Below are positions 16,337 through 24,969 of a stretch of DNA of 64,000 bases, piece by piece. Source of the DNA: a virus; IMG/VR virus record IMGVR_UViG_3300042473_001265, positions 124,001-188,000 of that record; one strand, given 5' to 3'. The position numbers were made by a program, and so were the translations under genes. A model generated the notes under the pieces. It was not told the DNA's origin and ran no database searches. It saw only the letters and a program-made list of their open reading frames with translations. Numbering within the stretch: the stretch's first letter is position 1; each line of letters opens with the position of its first letter.

Positions 16337-17537
16337 AGTCAATCAATGCTGCAAACTCCGGCTCTACATCTGCTAGATTTTGTTGTCGTTTACGGTCAAG
16401 ATCAAGGATATTCATTCGTAGCAATTGTCCATCCAAACTGTTGCCACGATTCATAAATTCTGCGGCACTGACAAATTCTGACAGTATGTTAGCAGGAACA
16501 TCAGCCCGGGTCAATTGTTTTGTAATCGCTGTTTTGGCTGATTCAGGCAGGGTACTGATGCTGAAGTAATAGGCATCATGCATCATGTTCCAGTATATAA
16601 AATCAAACTTTTGCTGTATTAACCATTGGGCCACTGTTTCAAGATAATACACATTGAACACATTGATGGTACAACAGGCCTGCAATGTAATGTTGCTGTT
16701 GCGACTGCGTAGTTGTCTAAAGCGTTCTGTATTTGCAACCACATCGGCCCAGACGGCATTGCTGCGCTGATATTCGAATCGGTGTTCAACATCGTCAATG
16801 CTTAGTGCAATTTCAACATGTTTGAAATGTTTCCAAATTGCTTCGCCTTCTTCGGGGTACTGTGTGCCATTGGTGTTGTAGTGTATTTCAACTTGTGCAG
16901 CGCGACCTGTGTCTACTAATTTTTGTAACAGTTGGAAATGTTCCTTGATCATGAACGGTTCACCACCAGTGAACTCAATGTAACGAATGTTGTCTAGATG
17001 TTGATCTAGATCCGTCCAAAATTCAGCACTTTCTCTTGGCCAGGCACCGTCTTTCAACATCTGATAAGCAAAGCTACTGCGAGTTTCTTCTGCACGATTG
17101 AACCGAATTTCTTCTGCTGCAAACTGGCTGCTGCTCCAAGATCCACATATGCGGCATTTTAGATTGCAAATGTTGCCCAGTTTGAGATCAAGAAACATCA
17201 AGGGCATTGCATCTGCTGTCCACGACACATTGGAATCGAGCAGGTGTTTGAGTCTGTCTAGTGTATGCATGCGCTTGCTGGTACGCCCGGCTCGCTCTTC
17301 ATTCCAGCAGCGGCGACAGTTTTGTGGTTTTTTGCCAGCAAGAAAATCTTCGCGCAGCGTTCGCATTGCTCGGCTATTTTGTATTTCCGTCAAGCTGGTG
17401 TTGGCCAACTTGTATTTGTTGCCGTCGTTGTCTTCAATCTCGTCAATGGCCAAACAACAAGGTCGTACTGTTCCCACTGGACTTGCTTCCAAGCTGATCC
17501 AAGGTAGTACACAAAAAGTATCATGGGGTATGTTCAT
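16323..17537 (-). CDS. Twitch-type radical SAM protein (2 of 7)
   Basis: Radical SAM motif CNLKCRIC in GNICNLKCRICGSW and FTGGEPFMIKEHF for SAM binding. Auxiliary cysteines sit in TFCVLPWISLEASP, TVRPCCLAID and NCRRCWNEERAG. The 404 residues match the other twitch enzymes here in length and order. The start overlaps the upstream stop by ATGA. The substrate-binding half after GGEP (HYNTNGTQYP, LSIDDVEHRFEY) is closest to the enzyme at 57645, suggesting those two are a subgroup. Reaction unknown. Confidence 0.9.
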   Translation of the reverse strand: MNIPHDTFCVLPWISLEASPVGTVRPCCLAIDEIEDNDGNKYKLANTSLTEIQNSRAMRTLREDFLAGKKPQNCRRCWNEERAGRTSKRMHTLDRLKHLLDSNVSWTADAMPLMFLDLKLGNICNLKCRICGSWSSSQFAAEEIRFNRAEETRSSFAYQMLKDGAWPRESAEFWTDLDQHLDNIRYIEFTGGEPFMIKEHFQLLQKLVDTGRAAQVEIHYNTNGTQYPEEGEAIWKHFKHVEIALSIDDVEHRFEYQRSNAVWADVVANTERFRQLRSRNSNITLQACCTINVFNVYYLETVAQWLIQQKFDFIYWNMMHDAYYFSISTLPESAKTAITKQLTRADVPANILSEFVSAAEFMNRGNSLDGQLLRMNILDLDRKRQQNLADVEPEFAALIDYVKA

Positions 17538-18853
17538 TTGATAGGAATCCTGGTATCAGGCCGACGAAATTCTATAATGGATTCAAGTTCTGGTACTACA
17601 CCAAGCAATGATTCACTGCGAGACCAATCCAGATCATTTACTGAATCCCAAAAATCTTTCAACAAGTGTGAATTGTCTGTGGCCATCATAAATGCTATGG
17701 CGCCTTCAAATCCGCCCACAGCTCGTTGTATCTGATCAATAGGACGCAGATATTCAATGTGTTCTTCAAACTGCTGTTTAAATTTTAATTTAAGGTGCAT
17801 CGGCAACATGTCTATACGATAATCCTGCGGCCCTTGTAAAATATTCAGATTGAAGTCTTGTGCTTTGATGAACCCAGAATCGATCATGTAACGGTGGAAT
17901 TTAACAAAGTTCCATATGTTCATCATACTCAGTGTGGGACTGATCATAAAATCTATATGCGGGCACTCGCGTTTTAGATCCCGTATATTTTGTTCTACCT
18001 GGGCCCAATCAGTTCCAGATCGTATAACTTCGGCCCGCTCGGCCATGTCATCCAGGCTGGCGGCCACACACACATTGGGAAAATGTTTCCATAGTTCCAG
18101 CACTGATTCTTTTTTATATCGCAGGTCGTTTAGATTGGTATTGTAAATCAGCCGCACTTCGGTGTTGCCTTTTTCTATCAGCAATTTTAAGATGCGATTG
18201 TGTTCTTCCATGATCAATGGTTCGCCACCGGCAAAATAAATTTGTTCCAAATGCGGAATATGTTCTTGCATTTGCTCCCACACATCCTCCTCGTGCTGGC
18301 CTGCAAATTGCACTCGCGGTCGTAATGGTTTCCCCCACAGCTTAACATCGTCGTCGTACCAGCGACTGCTAAAAATACTGCCACAACTGCGACATTTGAG
18401 CTGACACATGTTGCTAAATCTCACATCCCAATAATGCAACCGCATGTCGGGCAAGCTACCATCTGGCAAAGTTTGATCTATTTCGTCGATGTAATGTCCA
18501 AAATTCTTATTGCTGTTATTTCTCATGCTGGCAAATCCAGCGCCTTCCTGTTCGTAACAGTCGCCACACTGTTTACAAGATTTATCCGCCAACATATTGC
18601 GCCGCATTTCACGCATGGGCTCGTCGTTCCATATTTCCCGCATGGTGTTTTCTTTGAGATTTCCCACTGGATGTTCGGCTTTGCCTAAACAGCAAGGATA
18701 TGCTCGACCGTCCGGCCATGCATGCAGATGTATCCAGGGAATCATGCAAAACACTTCCGACTCAATCAATTTATGCTGCTGATCCTTTGTTATATCTTCT
18801 AGTTTTATGTAGGATGGAATGCGGTCTTTCCAATTGTAGTTGCTAAGACTCAT
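17534..18853 (-). CDS. Twitch-type radical SAM protein (3 of 7)
   Basis: Radical SAM motif CQLKCRSC in SNMCQLKCRSCGSIFS, and YFAGGEPLIMEEH. Auxiliary cysteines: VFCMIPWIHLHAWPDG, YPCCLG and SCKQCGDC, which offers three cysteines where paralogues have two and may change cluster coordination. The start at 18853 (ATG, ATGA overlap with the upstream stop) was chosen over a further-upstream frame opening. A stretch of about 30 residues precedes the first Cys. Reaction unknown; it belongs to the same operon as paralogues 2, 4 and 5. Confidence 0.9.
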   Translation of the reverse strand: MSLSNYNWKDRIPSYIKLEDITKDQQHKLIESEVFCMIPWIHLHAWPDGRAYPCCLGKAEHPVGNLKENTMREIWNDEPMREMRRNMLADKSCKQCGDCYEQEGAGFASMRNNSNKNFGHYIDEIDQTLPDGSLPDMRLHYWDVRFSNMCQLKCRSCGSIFSSRWYDDDVKLWGKPLRPRVQFAGQHEEDVWEQMQEHIPHLEQIYFAGGEPLIMEEHNRILKLLIEKGNTEVRLIYNTNLNDLRYKKESVLELWKHFPNVCVAASLDDMAERAEVIRSGTDWAQVEQNIRDLKRECPHIDFMISPTLSMMNIWNFVKFHRYMIDSGFIKAQDFNLNILQGPQDYRIDMLPMHLKLKFKQQFEEHIEYLRPIDQIQRAVGGFEGAIAFMMATDNSHLLKDFWDSVNDLDWSRSESLLGVVPELESIIEFRRPDTRIPIK

Positions 18854-20187
18854 AATGATTGATACCATTCTTTTAGGTTAGGAAATGTGTTGCTAAAGTT
18901 TTTGTTCCTGCGCACATCATATTGATCAAAGAACTGGCGAAAGTCGTTGTGTAACTTGGGCATGTCAAATGTGTCGCTGTGTGGAGTTTTAACAATTTTC
19001 AAATAGTCAATCAATCTGCGAACATGATTCAGTTCAAATTCTTGACATGCTGATCTATTGTCAACTGATTCTTCCCACATGATCAAACAATTGCGAGCAG
19101 AGGACAACAAGGCAGGTGATAATACCAACGGAGATTGAAAACTTGGAAAGCGTAATATATTTAGTGTAAAATTAACTCGTTGTGTTCCGTAGGCTTTTTT
19201 TAATTTTATCAACTGTGTTAGGAATTCGGGCAATGTTTCTAAACACAATGCATTGATTGTACACATCACATGCACAGCACGAATATGATCGTGCTCCAAC
19301 AATTCTTGAACATTGTGCATCCATAGATCATAGTCCAAGCCGTCTCTTATGTATTCAGCAGCCGAGCCTGTTGCTTCGCAACTGGTGTATATCTCTAGGT
19401 GTGGGATATCTTGAACTCGTTCAATGAACTCCTGTAGCTTGATGCGATCCATGCCCAGATTTGAATTGATTGCTAGACGAGTTTGACTGCGACCTTGATT
19501 TGTTTTGAACCAGTCAATCAGCTTCCAGGTCTCACCGCTCATCAAGGGTTCGCCGCCGGTGATTCTCAGCTCTTGTAGTGTTCGGTGGAGGTCTGATTCC
19601 CACCAAGCAAAGAACGCTTCAACATATGGATTCGTCTCACCAAAGCGGTATAGTTGACTGCTATCGTGAGTGTGAGTAAAGTGGTTGCGCCCATCAGACA
19701 CCAAATTGGCATAGCCGCCGTGCTTTCGAATGTCATTGACCCATGTGCTACTGAAAGCAGGGTTACAATAGCTACAAGCAAATTGGCAAGTGCGGTCGAA
19801 CGCAATTTCAAGTGTGCGAAGATTGACGTCTTCATTGTACGGAGTTTGGTAAGCTTCATCAAGTGCCTTTATAGGGTAAATTTTACTTTTGTATACACGG
19901 TCGCTGACAGCATCAGTGGCCATGTCTTCGATCTTCCAGCAGTATTCACAACCGGCAGGGCGATCACCTGCCAGCATCTTCTTGCGATCATCTTTTTTCT
20001 TTGCTGTGTTATGCAGTGCAGCCGGATTGGTTTTTAGTTCTTCGAGATCAACAGCATGTGCTGGTGGATGATGACAACTGGTTGTTTGCCCGGAACCCAA
20101 CCATATAGTGGCATTGTACCATTTGGCTGCACAGAAACTAGCACTTTTGGTATCCAAGACCTGGTGCTTGAAATCTAGATCATTCAT
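18850..20187 (-). CDS. Twitch-type radical SAM protein, HPP subgroup (4 of 7)
   Basis: Radical SAM motif CQFACSYC followed by NPAFSSTW, and RITGGEPLMSGETW. The N-terminus differs from enzymes 1-3: CAAKWYNATIWLGSG, then SCHHPPAH, then NPAALHNT and CEYCWKIED. This pattern is shared closely with the protein at 21270-22694, so the two are duplicates within a separate subgroup. The extra His residues next to the Cys could supply or tune the auxiliary cluster. It overlaps the glycosyltransferase gene by 8 bases. Substrate unknown. Confidence 0.88.
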   Translation of the reverse strand: MNDLDFKHQVLDTKSASFCAAKWYNATIWLGSGQTTSCHHPPAHAVDLEELKTNPAALHNTAKKKDDRKKMLAGDRPAGCEYCWKIEDMATDAVSDRVYKSKIYPIKALDEAYQTPYNEDVNLRTLEIAFDRTCQFACSYCNPAFSSTWVNDIRKHGGYANLVSDGRNHFTHTHDSSQLYRFGETNPYVEAFFAWWESDLHRTLQELRITGGEPLMSGETWKLIDWFKTNQGRSQTRLAINSNLGMDRIKLQEFIERVQDIPHLEIYTSCEATGSAAEYIRDGLDYDLWMHNVQELLEHDHIRAVHVMCTINALCLETLPEFLTQLIKLKKAYGTQRVNFTLNILRFPSFQSPLVLSPALLSSARNCLIMWEESVDNRSACQEFELNHVRRLIDYLKIVKTPHSDTFDMPKLHNDFRQFFDQYDVRRNKNFSNTFPNLKEWYQSL

Positions 20188-21286
20188 TGAAATGTTTGTT
20201 TATAAATTGTTTAAAGCGGGCCGGAAATTCAGATCGAACTCGAGTTCGCATTTCCGCAAGATGTTGCTGGTTGTATTTACATACATTATAGCATTCTTTT
20301 AAGAAACTTGCAAGGTCTTGTTGACATAAATCTTTAACCACACGACTCACTTGCACCATTCTATCTTGATTGTTTGCTATTTCATCAAACCTCTCGTCAA
20401 TCACATGTCCGAATGTTTGAAATCCTAGATTATGCATATCTCTATAATATCCCTGATTGGCAACCGCAATCCATGGATGTCCAATTGCAATGGGTTTCCA
20501 TATTTTCTCTGTTCTAAAACTGTAGCGATAGTTTTGAACAGTTTCGGTCACCAAGCTAAAATAAGTATTGGTATACTGTGCCGGAACTAGATACACGTCT
20601 CCCCATATGTCAGACTCGAACAAATATTTTTTTACATTTTCATCAGTCTGAGATATGTCAACATTGAACCGATCAAGTTCGTATTGCCGATCGAGCAATT
20701 TCACCGGGCCATTGGCAGGATCTAAATTGCTCCATAATGCTGTATCAAGTACGTCGGCTAACTGTTCAATCATAAATTTTCTATGCTGTCTTCCTTTTCC
20801 GTTCAAAAATAAAAATTTATATGGTCGATTGGTTGAATAGGTGCGTTTATAAGTTTTTATAGCGTTGATATTTTCATCGTAGTCTAGTATTTTAGGAAGA
20901 AAATTTTCATATACAAGATGCAGATATTGTGCCGGAACATCGCCGCCGGTTAATAATAGTATTTTTCCTTTTTTGAGTAACTCAAGTAGATCAGTATTTT
21001 CATTTCCATTGGCCAGTTTAGTACGAAATTCTGGCCGGCCGCAACGATTTATTAAAGTTGCCGATCCTTCACTTGGTTCAGCATATATAGCTTTTATAGT
21101 ATTAGTTTTTACCAACTCTACAATTTTTTCAAAATTTTCTCCAAACTCAGCGTGACTTATCAAATATATAGCATTGGGAACCAAAGTGTGTTCTTGAAAA
21201 ATAGAAAATTTATCGTCGGCATACACAGCAAGTTCATCGTGTATTCCACATCCTGTGTCTATTATTAATTTACGATTGCCGAGCAT
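20180..21286 (-). CDS. Fucosyltransferase-like glycosyltransferase (paralogue 3)
   Basis: The C-terminal block FRTEKIWKPIAIGHPWIAVA followed by LGFQTFGHVIDERFDEI matches the TEK donor-site signature of the proteins at 7662 and 8779, so this is a third, more divergent relative. The N-terminal half is Asn/Ile-rich and unlike the other two. ATG at 21286 behind AAGGAATG is preferred to a GTG at 21313. It lies between two HPP-type radical SAM genes with overlaps on both sides. This stretch looks more A+T-rich than its neighbours, which may indicate separate acquisition. Confidence 0.7.
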   Translation of the reverse strand: MLGNRKLIIDTGCGIHDELAVYADDKFSIFQEHTLVPNAIYLISHAEFGENFEKIVELVKTNTIKAIYAEPSEGSATLINRCGRPEFRTKLANGNENTDLLELLKKGKILLLTGGDVPAQYLHLVYENFLPKILDYDENINAIKTYKRTYSTNRPYKFLFLNGKGRQHRKFMIEQLADVLDTALWSNLDPANGPVKLLDRQYELDRFNVDISQTDENVKKYLFESDIWGDVYLVPAQYTNTYFSLVTETVQNYRYSFRTEKIWKPIAIGHPWIAVANQGYYRDMHNLGFQTFGHVIDERFDEIANNQDRMVQVSRVVKDLCQQDLASFLKECYNVCKYNQQHLAEMRTRVRSEFPARFKQFINKHFNE

Positions 21287-22694
21287 GGTACTCACATTCC
21301 TTCCACCAGGCACTCATTTCTGGAAACACGCTCAAGAAGTCTGTACCGTGTCTGTGATCTGCTTCTGTAAAGAACCGATAGAAGTCAGCTTTATTTCGTT
21401 GCAGGTACGCAGAGTCTAATCGTTGTCCATCACGCATCCAGGCTATGTCGCGATCAAGACGAGATATTTCATAATCTTTGAAACCGTGCAATCTGGTTGC
21501 TTCTGTTTCGATACCGTGTTGCATTGATATTTTTAATTTTTCCAACTGTGCTGCATAGCTTTCTGGCAACAATTGTAAACTTTGCCAAGCGGGTTGTCGC
21601 AGCACTGGAGTATCAAACCACACACGCTGATATGTGCTGCTGTGTTTTTTTCTAAGTTCTATAATGCCATCTAACAGCTCGGGTAAACTTGTCACACTTA
21701 GGTTATTCATTGTCACAATAAATGTCACACTGTTGCGCGAAGGAACTTCGGTTAAGAACTGATTTACTCTGCTCCACACCAAATCAAAATTCATGCCATG
21801 GCGCATGTACTCGGCCTGACGGCCCCATCCGTCTAGACTGATGTATTGCATAAAGTGCTCAACCACTCCTTCTTGGCACAATTGTTTGGTGTAGGCCAAA
21901 TAGCGTTGCCAACTTTTTTCATCCACACTGAAGTTGCTGGTTACATTGAGATGCAGATTAGATTTGGGATTGGCCAGCACATAGTCAAACACACGATAGG
22001 TATTCCGATCCAGCAATGGTTCGCCGCCGGTCATTCTGAAGTGCTCCAACTCGGGATACAAGGTGGGCCACCACTGCCAAAACGCTTCCACATAGGGATT
22101 GTGCTCACGAACAGGAATGGATTTACGGTCACCTGCAAAGTGCTCAGGCGCATTGTGCGGGATGGATGTAGGATAAGCACCGTGCCGATCAGTTTCTTGT
22201 TGCCAGGTGCTGCTGAACTGTGGGCTACAATAGCTGCAAGCAAGGTTACAAGCGTTGTTGAAATTTACTTCAACATAACTGGGAGTAATGTCAGCGTCCC
22301 ACTCTGCATTCACAATGGTGCCAAAGTCTTTGGCAGCCCACGGTTCTCCTGATCTGTAATGTCGGTCACTGAGTTTGCCATTGTCTTCCATTGTCCAACA
22401 GTAGCTGCATTCAGCAGGACGTGTGCCCTCTAGCATTTGTTTACGCTGTTGTTTTTTATAATCAGTGTTGTGTAATGCAGCAGGATTGCGACCAATGGCA
22501 TCTACAGGAATACGATGCAAGGGCGGGTGGTAACAACTGTTGTTAAGGCCAGTGGTCAGGTGTAGACTGACTTGTTTCCATTTGGCCAGACACATGCTGG
22601 GACTAACAGTATCTAACTGTTGTTTGATTAGTTCGGCATCACTTAAAAACTTTGATTTAAAGTCTTCGTTGACTTCGTCACCTTTGTTTTGCAT
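21270..22694 (-). CDS. Twitch-type radical SAM protein, HPP subgroup (5 of 7)
   Basis: Radical SAM motif CNLACSYC in NNACNLACSYCSPQFS and FRMTGGEPLLDRNTY. N-terminal pattern MCLAKWKQVSLHL, SCYHPPLH, NPAALHNT and CSYCWTMED, nearly identical in layout to the enzyme at 18850-20187. At 474 residues it is the longest of the operon set, with about 34 residues before the first Cys. The conserved NPYVEAFW/F-x-WW block in both proteins after the radical SAM motif is probably substrate-binding. TGA and the next ATG are adjacent. Confidence 0.88.
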   Translation of the reverse strand: MQNKGDEVNEDFKSKFLSDAELIKQQLDTVSPSMCLAKWKQVSLHLTTGLNNSCYHPPLHRIPVDAIGRNPAALHNTDYKKQQRKQMLEGTRPAECSYCWTMEDNGKLSDRHYRSGEPWAAKDFGTIVNAEWDADITPSYVEVNFNNACNLACSYCSPQFSSTWQQETDRHGAYPTSIPHNAPEHFAGDRKSIPVREHNPYVEAFWQWWPTLYPELEHFRMTGGEPLLDRNTYRVFDYVLANPKSNLHLNVTSNFSVDEKSWQRYLAYTKQLCQEGVVEHFMQYISLDGWGRQAEYMRHGMNFDLVWSRVNQFLTEVPSRNSVTFIVTMNNLSVTSLPELLDGIIELRKKHSSTYQRVWFDTPVLRQPAWQSLQLLPESYAAQLEKLKISMQHGIETEATRLHGFKDYEISRLDRDIAWMRDGQRLDSAYLQRNKADFYRFFTEADHRHGTDFLSVFPEMSAWWKECEYHARQS

Positions 22695-23621
22695 TCACCA
22701 ACCTTCTTGACTACGAATAACATCAATCTCTCTCACAGCGACACCGCGATTGTGCCAGTTACTGCGATAATGATGTTTAAAGAATTTACTAGCAGACTCA
22801 TCAATCCATACCATTGGTAAATCCAACTGCGTAGTCAATTCGTTTGCTACTCGGCTCAACACCACTTCCGGGTCAGTGTCTTTTACTGTGTCCCACAGTT
22901 GTTCCAGCGCAGCAAAATCTTGTACTGCGCGATGGTCCCAGTTGGTCAGCATGGTCATGTATGAACCCATGCGCGATCCAGCCATACTCCAAATGCCGTG
23001 TTCAGCATCGCGACCCACATTGTGCCATATGGTCAAGTTGTCGAGATTGCGTTGATGCACACGATTTTGAAACTCTGCCACTGTGGGTTTCTTACCTGTG
23101 TTCAAACACATTTTGACCCCTTCGCGAAACCCGGCACGCCATGCGTGAAAAGCTGAACCATTGGGATATGTGGTTGAATAGCAATCATGCATGGCCCAGT
23201 ACAACGGATCAAAGCAAAACTCCACTTCGGTTGCTGCACGACCGTCGGTGGCTTCGTGTGTTCGCATATCGTTGACAAACTTTCTAGTCCACGAACTCAG
23301 CCCGCCGTTGCCATACATCAATCCGTTTATGTGATTACGGGCACGCCAGCGGAACACTGCGGATTCCCATTGTGCATCAGGCAACTCCAGTGTCTGGTTA
23401 AAAAATTCAGGGTCTGGCATGTTGTCGCCGTCGATCAACACAAAGCGTTCGGTATCACTGGCCGCAGCAGCAGCTTTGTGTGCTGCATCACTGCCCCGAA
23501 CACCATCCACTCGCTTGGCCCAAGGAACCATATTGCGAATCTTTATCCAGAATTCTTCTTTTTGTGGTTCATCATAAGTTAGATAAATGCAGTCAAGGTC
23601 TGCGATGTCAATCCGATTCAT
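22695..23621 (-). CDS. GT-A-like glycosyltransferase-type protein, 308 aa
   Basis: It begins DLDCIYLTYDEPQ, followed by RVDGVRGSDAAHKAAAAA and FVLIDGDNMPDPEF. The last resembles the DxD metal/nucleotide-sugar motif of GT-A glycosyltransferases (DGDN). NHINGLMYGNGGLSSWTRKF follows. The same succession of blocks appears in the C-terminal domain of the 606-residue protein at 5843, so the two share a domain. Role inferred: sugar transfer or glycan modification. It overlaps the preceding gene by 14 bases. Confidence 0.72.
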   Translation of the reverse strand: MNRIDIADLDCIYLTYDEPQKEEFWIKIRNMVPWAKRVDGVRGSDAAHKAAAAASDTERFVLIDGDNMPDPEFFNQTLELPDAQWESAVFRWRARNHINGLMYGNGGLSSWTRKFVNDMRTHEATDGRAATEVEFCFDPLYWAMHDCYSTTYPNGSAFHAWRAGFREGVKMCLNTGKKPTVAEFQNRVHQRNLDNLTIWHNVGRDAEHGIWSMAGSRMGSYMTMLTNWDHRAVQDFAALEQLWDTVKDTDPEVVLSRVANELTTQLDLPMVWIDESASKFFKHHYRSNWHNRGVAVREIDVIRSQEGW

Positions 23622-24003
23622 GTGATTTTAAACTCCATTTTGTATGTGGTTGTTGCGGATCAACAACAATGCTGATGTTGCTGGGTACGCAAGGTGTACC
23701 GGTTGAGCCGGGTACTAGTTTGGTAACTGTTTTCTTTGGCACTATGTGTACAAGTTTTCCTTCAATGACCTGCACACGATGTGAGCTCAGTCGATATGTT
23801 TCAGCATCTATGTCTATGTAATTACCTGGCTGGTGTTCCATGCTGTAAGATACCGGGCGACCATGTTCGTCGTAGTACAGCCTAAAAAACACAGGCGCAG
23901 GTTCTGGCACAGGTTCTGCCCAGGCCTTCCAAAAATTTTCTTCAGTTTCATTCACGGTCCGGGGCCAATCCATTGCTGTGTTTATGAGCCGCTGTGTCGA
24001 CAT
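23608..24003 (-). CDS. Conserved phage protein of unknown function, about 131 aa
   Basis: The core PGNYIDIDAETYRLSSHRVQ, VIEGKLVHIVPKKTVTKLVP and then VDPQQPHTKWSLK is a pattern I recall in hypothetical proteins of many T4-like aquatic phages. The N-terminal half is Pro/Trp-rich (FWKAWAEPVPEPAPVFF). The start is uncertain: ATG at 24003 or a second ATG at 23973, neither with a clear Shine-Dalgarno. It overlaps both neighbours. The 'KLVHI..K' and 'HTKW' blocks suggest a small beta-rich domain. No function known. Confidence 0.65.
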   Translation of the reverse strand: MSTQRLINTAMDWPRTVNETEENFWKAWAEPVPEPAPVFFRLYYDEHGRPVSYSMEHQPGNYIDIDAETYRLSSHRVQVIEGKLVHIVPKKTVTKLVPGSTGTPCVPSNISIVVDPQQPHTKWSLKSHESD

Positions 24004-24229
24004 CTTGATCAAATCGTTTCACTTGCACAGGGTCAATACCCAGTACTTTGGCGTAGGAGCACAACAAACATTTGGGATTGCCACAATCCATGGCATGCTG
24101 TTTTGCAAACTTGTGTGGTTGACTGACATCCGATCCTTTGGATTTTGCAATCCGGGTCTGCTTCTTTACAGCGTTTTCATCTTTGAGCAGTCGTTTGCTG
24201 TGTTTGATTTTGTCTTGTTCAGTACTCAT
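23948..24229 (-). CDS. Small Cys-rich basic protein, 93 aa
   Basis: ATG at 24229 lies behind GGAGATTGAC and overlaps the upstream stop by ATGA. The protein is Lys-rich at the N-terminus and contains HAMDCGNPKCLLCSYAKV, three cysteines in a CxxxxCxxC spacing that could bind zinc or iron. Short proteins with a 'CGNPKC-x2-C' core are common, uncharacterised phage proteins. The overlap with 23608-24003 is about 56 bases and shares no frame. Confidence 0.72.
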   Translation of the reverse strand: MSTEQDKIKHSKRLLKDENAVKKQTRIAKSKGSDVSQPHKFAKQHAMDCGNPKCLLCSYAKVLGIDPVQVKRFDQDVDTAAHKHSNGLAPDRE

Positions 24230-24969
24230 GTCAATCTCCAGTCTTTCATATGATAATGCACAAATCCCCACTGTGCTATGGTGTTTATACGCACACCCGG
24301 ATTGGTATTTTCCCATACCAATTCTTTGGTCCAGTCGTTAGTGTGGGTGGCAACAATGCCTGGTTTCATATGCACCATAGTGGGTCCATATCCCAGGGGC
24401 AAGGTCACTTGTTCTCTGCCTGTGATTTCTACTGCCATTGCATAAACAACATCAGTTGACGGAACTTCTTCGGGAAATTTCAACAGTGTTTTAAAGTTGT
24501 CCCAGTTTTCAAAAATACTCCTGACCAATTGAAAAAAGTCCTGTGCTGTTTTACTTACACGCCAATATGTAATAGCATTATAAACATCAGGCAACTTGTT
24601 CACATCAAACAATTTTCTGTAACGACGATTGCTACCAGGTTGATCGTAAAAGTCTCTACATCCCTGACTGATCACAACATCACGATGTTCAAACATGGTC
24701 CACCAGTGATTCACTGGACTGGCTGCAATCATATCTGCTTCCAGTTTGATAGTTTGCCTGTAAGGGCTGGCAGCAAACACTTGCCAGTCGTTGGCAAAGC
24801 CACCGCGATCGCCGTAGGGCAACATTTCTTTTGTCAATACAGTTATGTTGGCATCAGGATGCCATGCTCGTATGCTGTCGGCCAACTGGTTGGCGCAGGC
24901 CACATAGTCCACTGTGTCTGTGTTTACAGCTGGGATTAGGTATCCGCGCTCAGCAAGGATTTTCAACAA
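24226..24969 (-). CDS. GT-A-fold glycosyltransferase-like protein, 247 aa
   Basis: It opens with DTVDYVACANQLADSIRAW and NITVLTKEMLP, then TIKLEADMIAASP, where EAD takes the place of the usual DxD. This is the layout of GT8-like retaining glycosyltransferases and is shared with the next protein (24950-25753). Both have a later block of aromatic residues and a HMKPG- or HAMGK-type C-terminal segment. The loss of the first Asp of DxD may alter metal use. It overlaps both neighbours (ATGA downstream, 20 bases upstream). Confidence 0.72.
   Translation of the reverse strand: MLKILAERGYLIPAVNTDTVDYVACANQLADSIRAWHPDANITVLTKEMLPYGDRGGFANDWQVFAASPYRQTIKLEADMIAASPVNHWWTMFEHRDVVISQGCRDFYDQPGSNRRYRKLFDVNKLPDVYNAITYWRVSKTAQDFFQLVRSIFENWDNFKTLLKFPEEVPSTDVVYAMAVEITGREQVTLPLGYGPTMVHMKPGIVATHTNDWTKELVWENTNPGVRINTIAQWGFVHYHMKDWRLT

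Noticed and set aside
21846-22352. 168-residue open frame opposite a radical SAM gene
   Set aside because: Lies entirely antisense to a gene with intact catalytic motifs.
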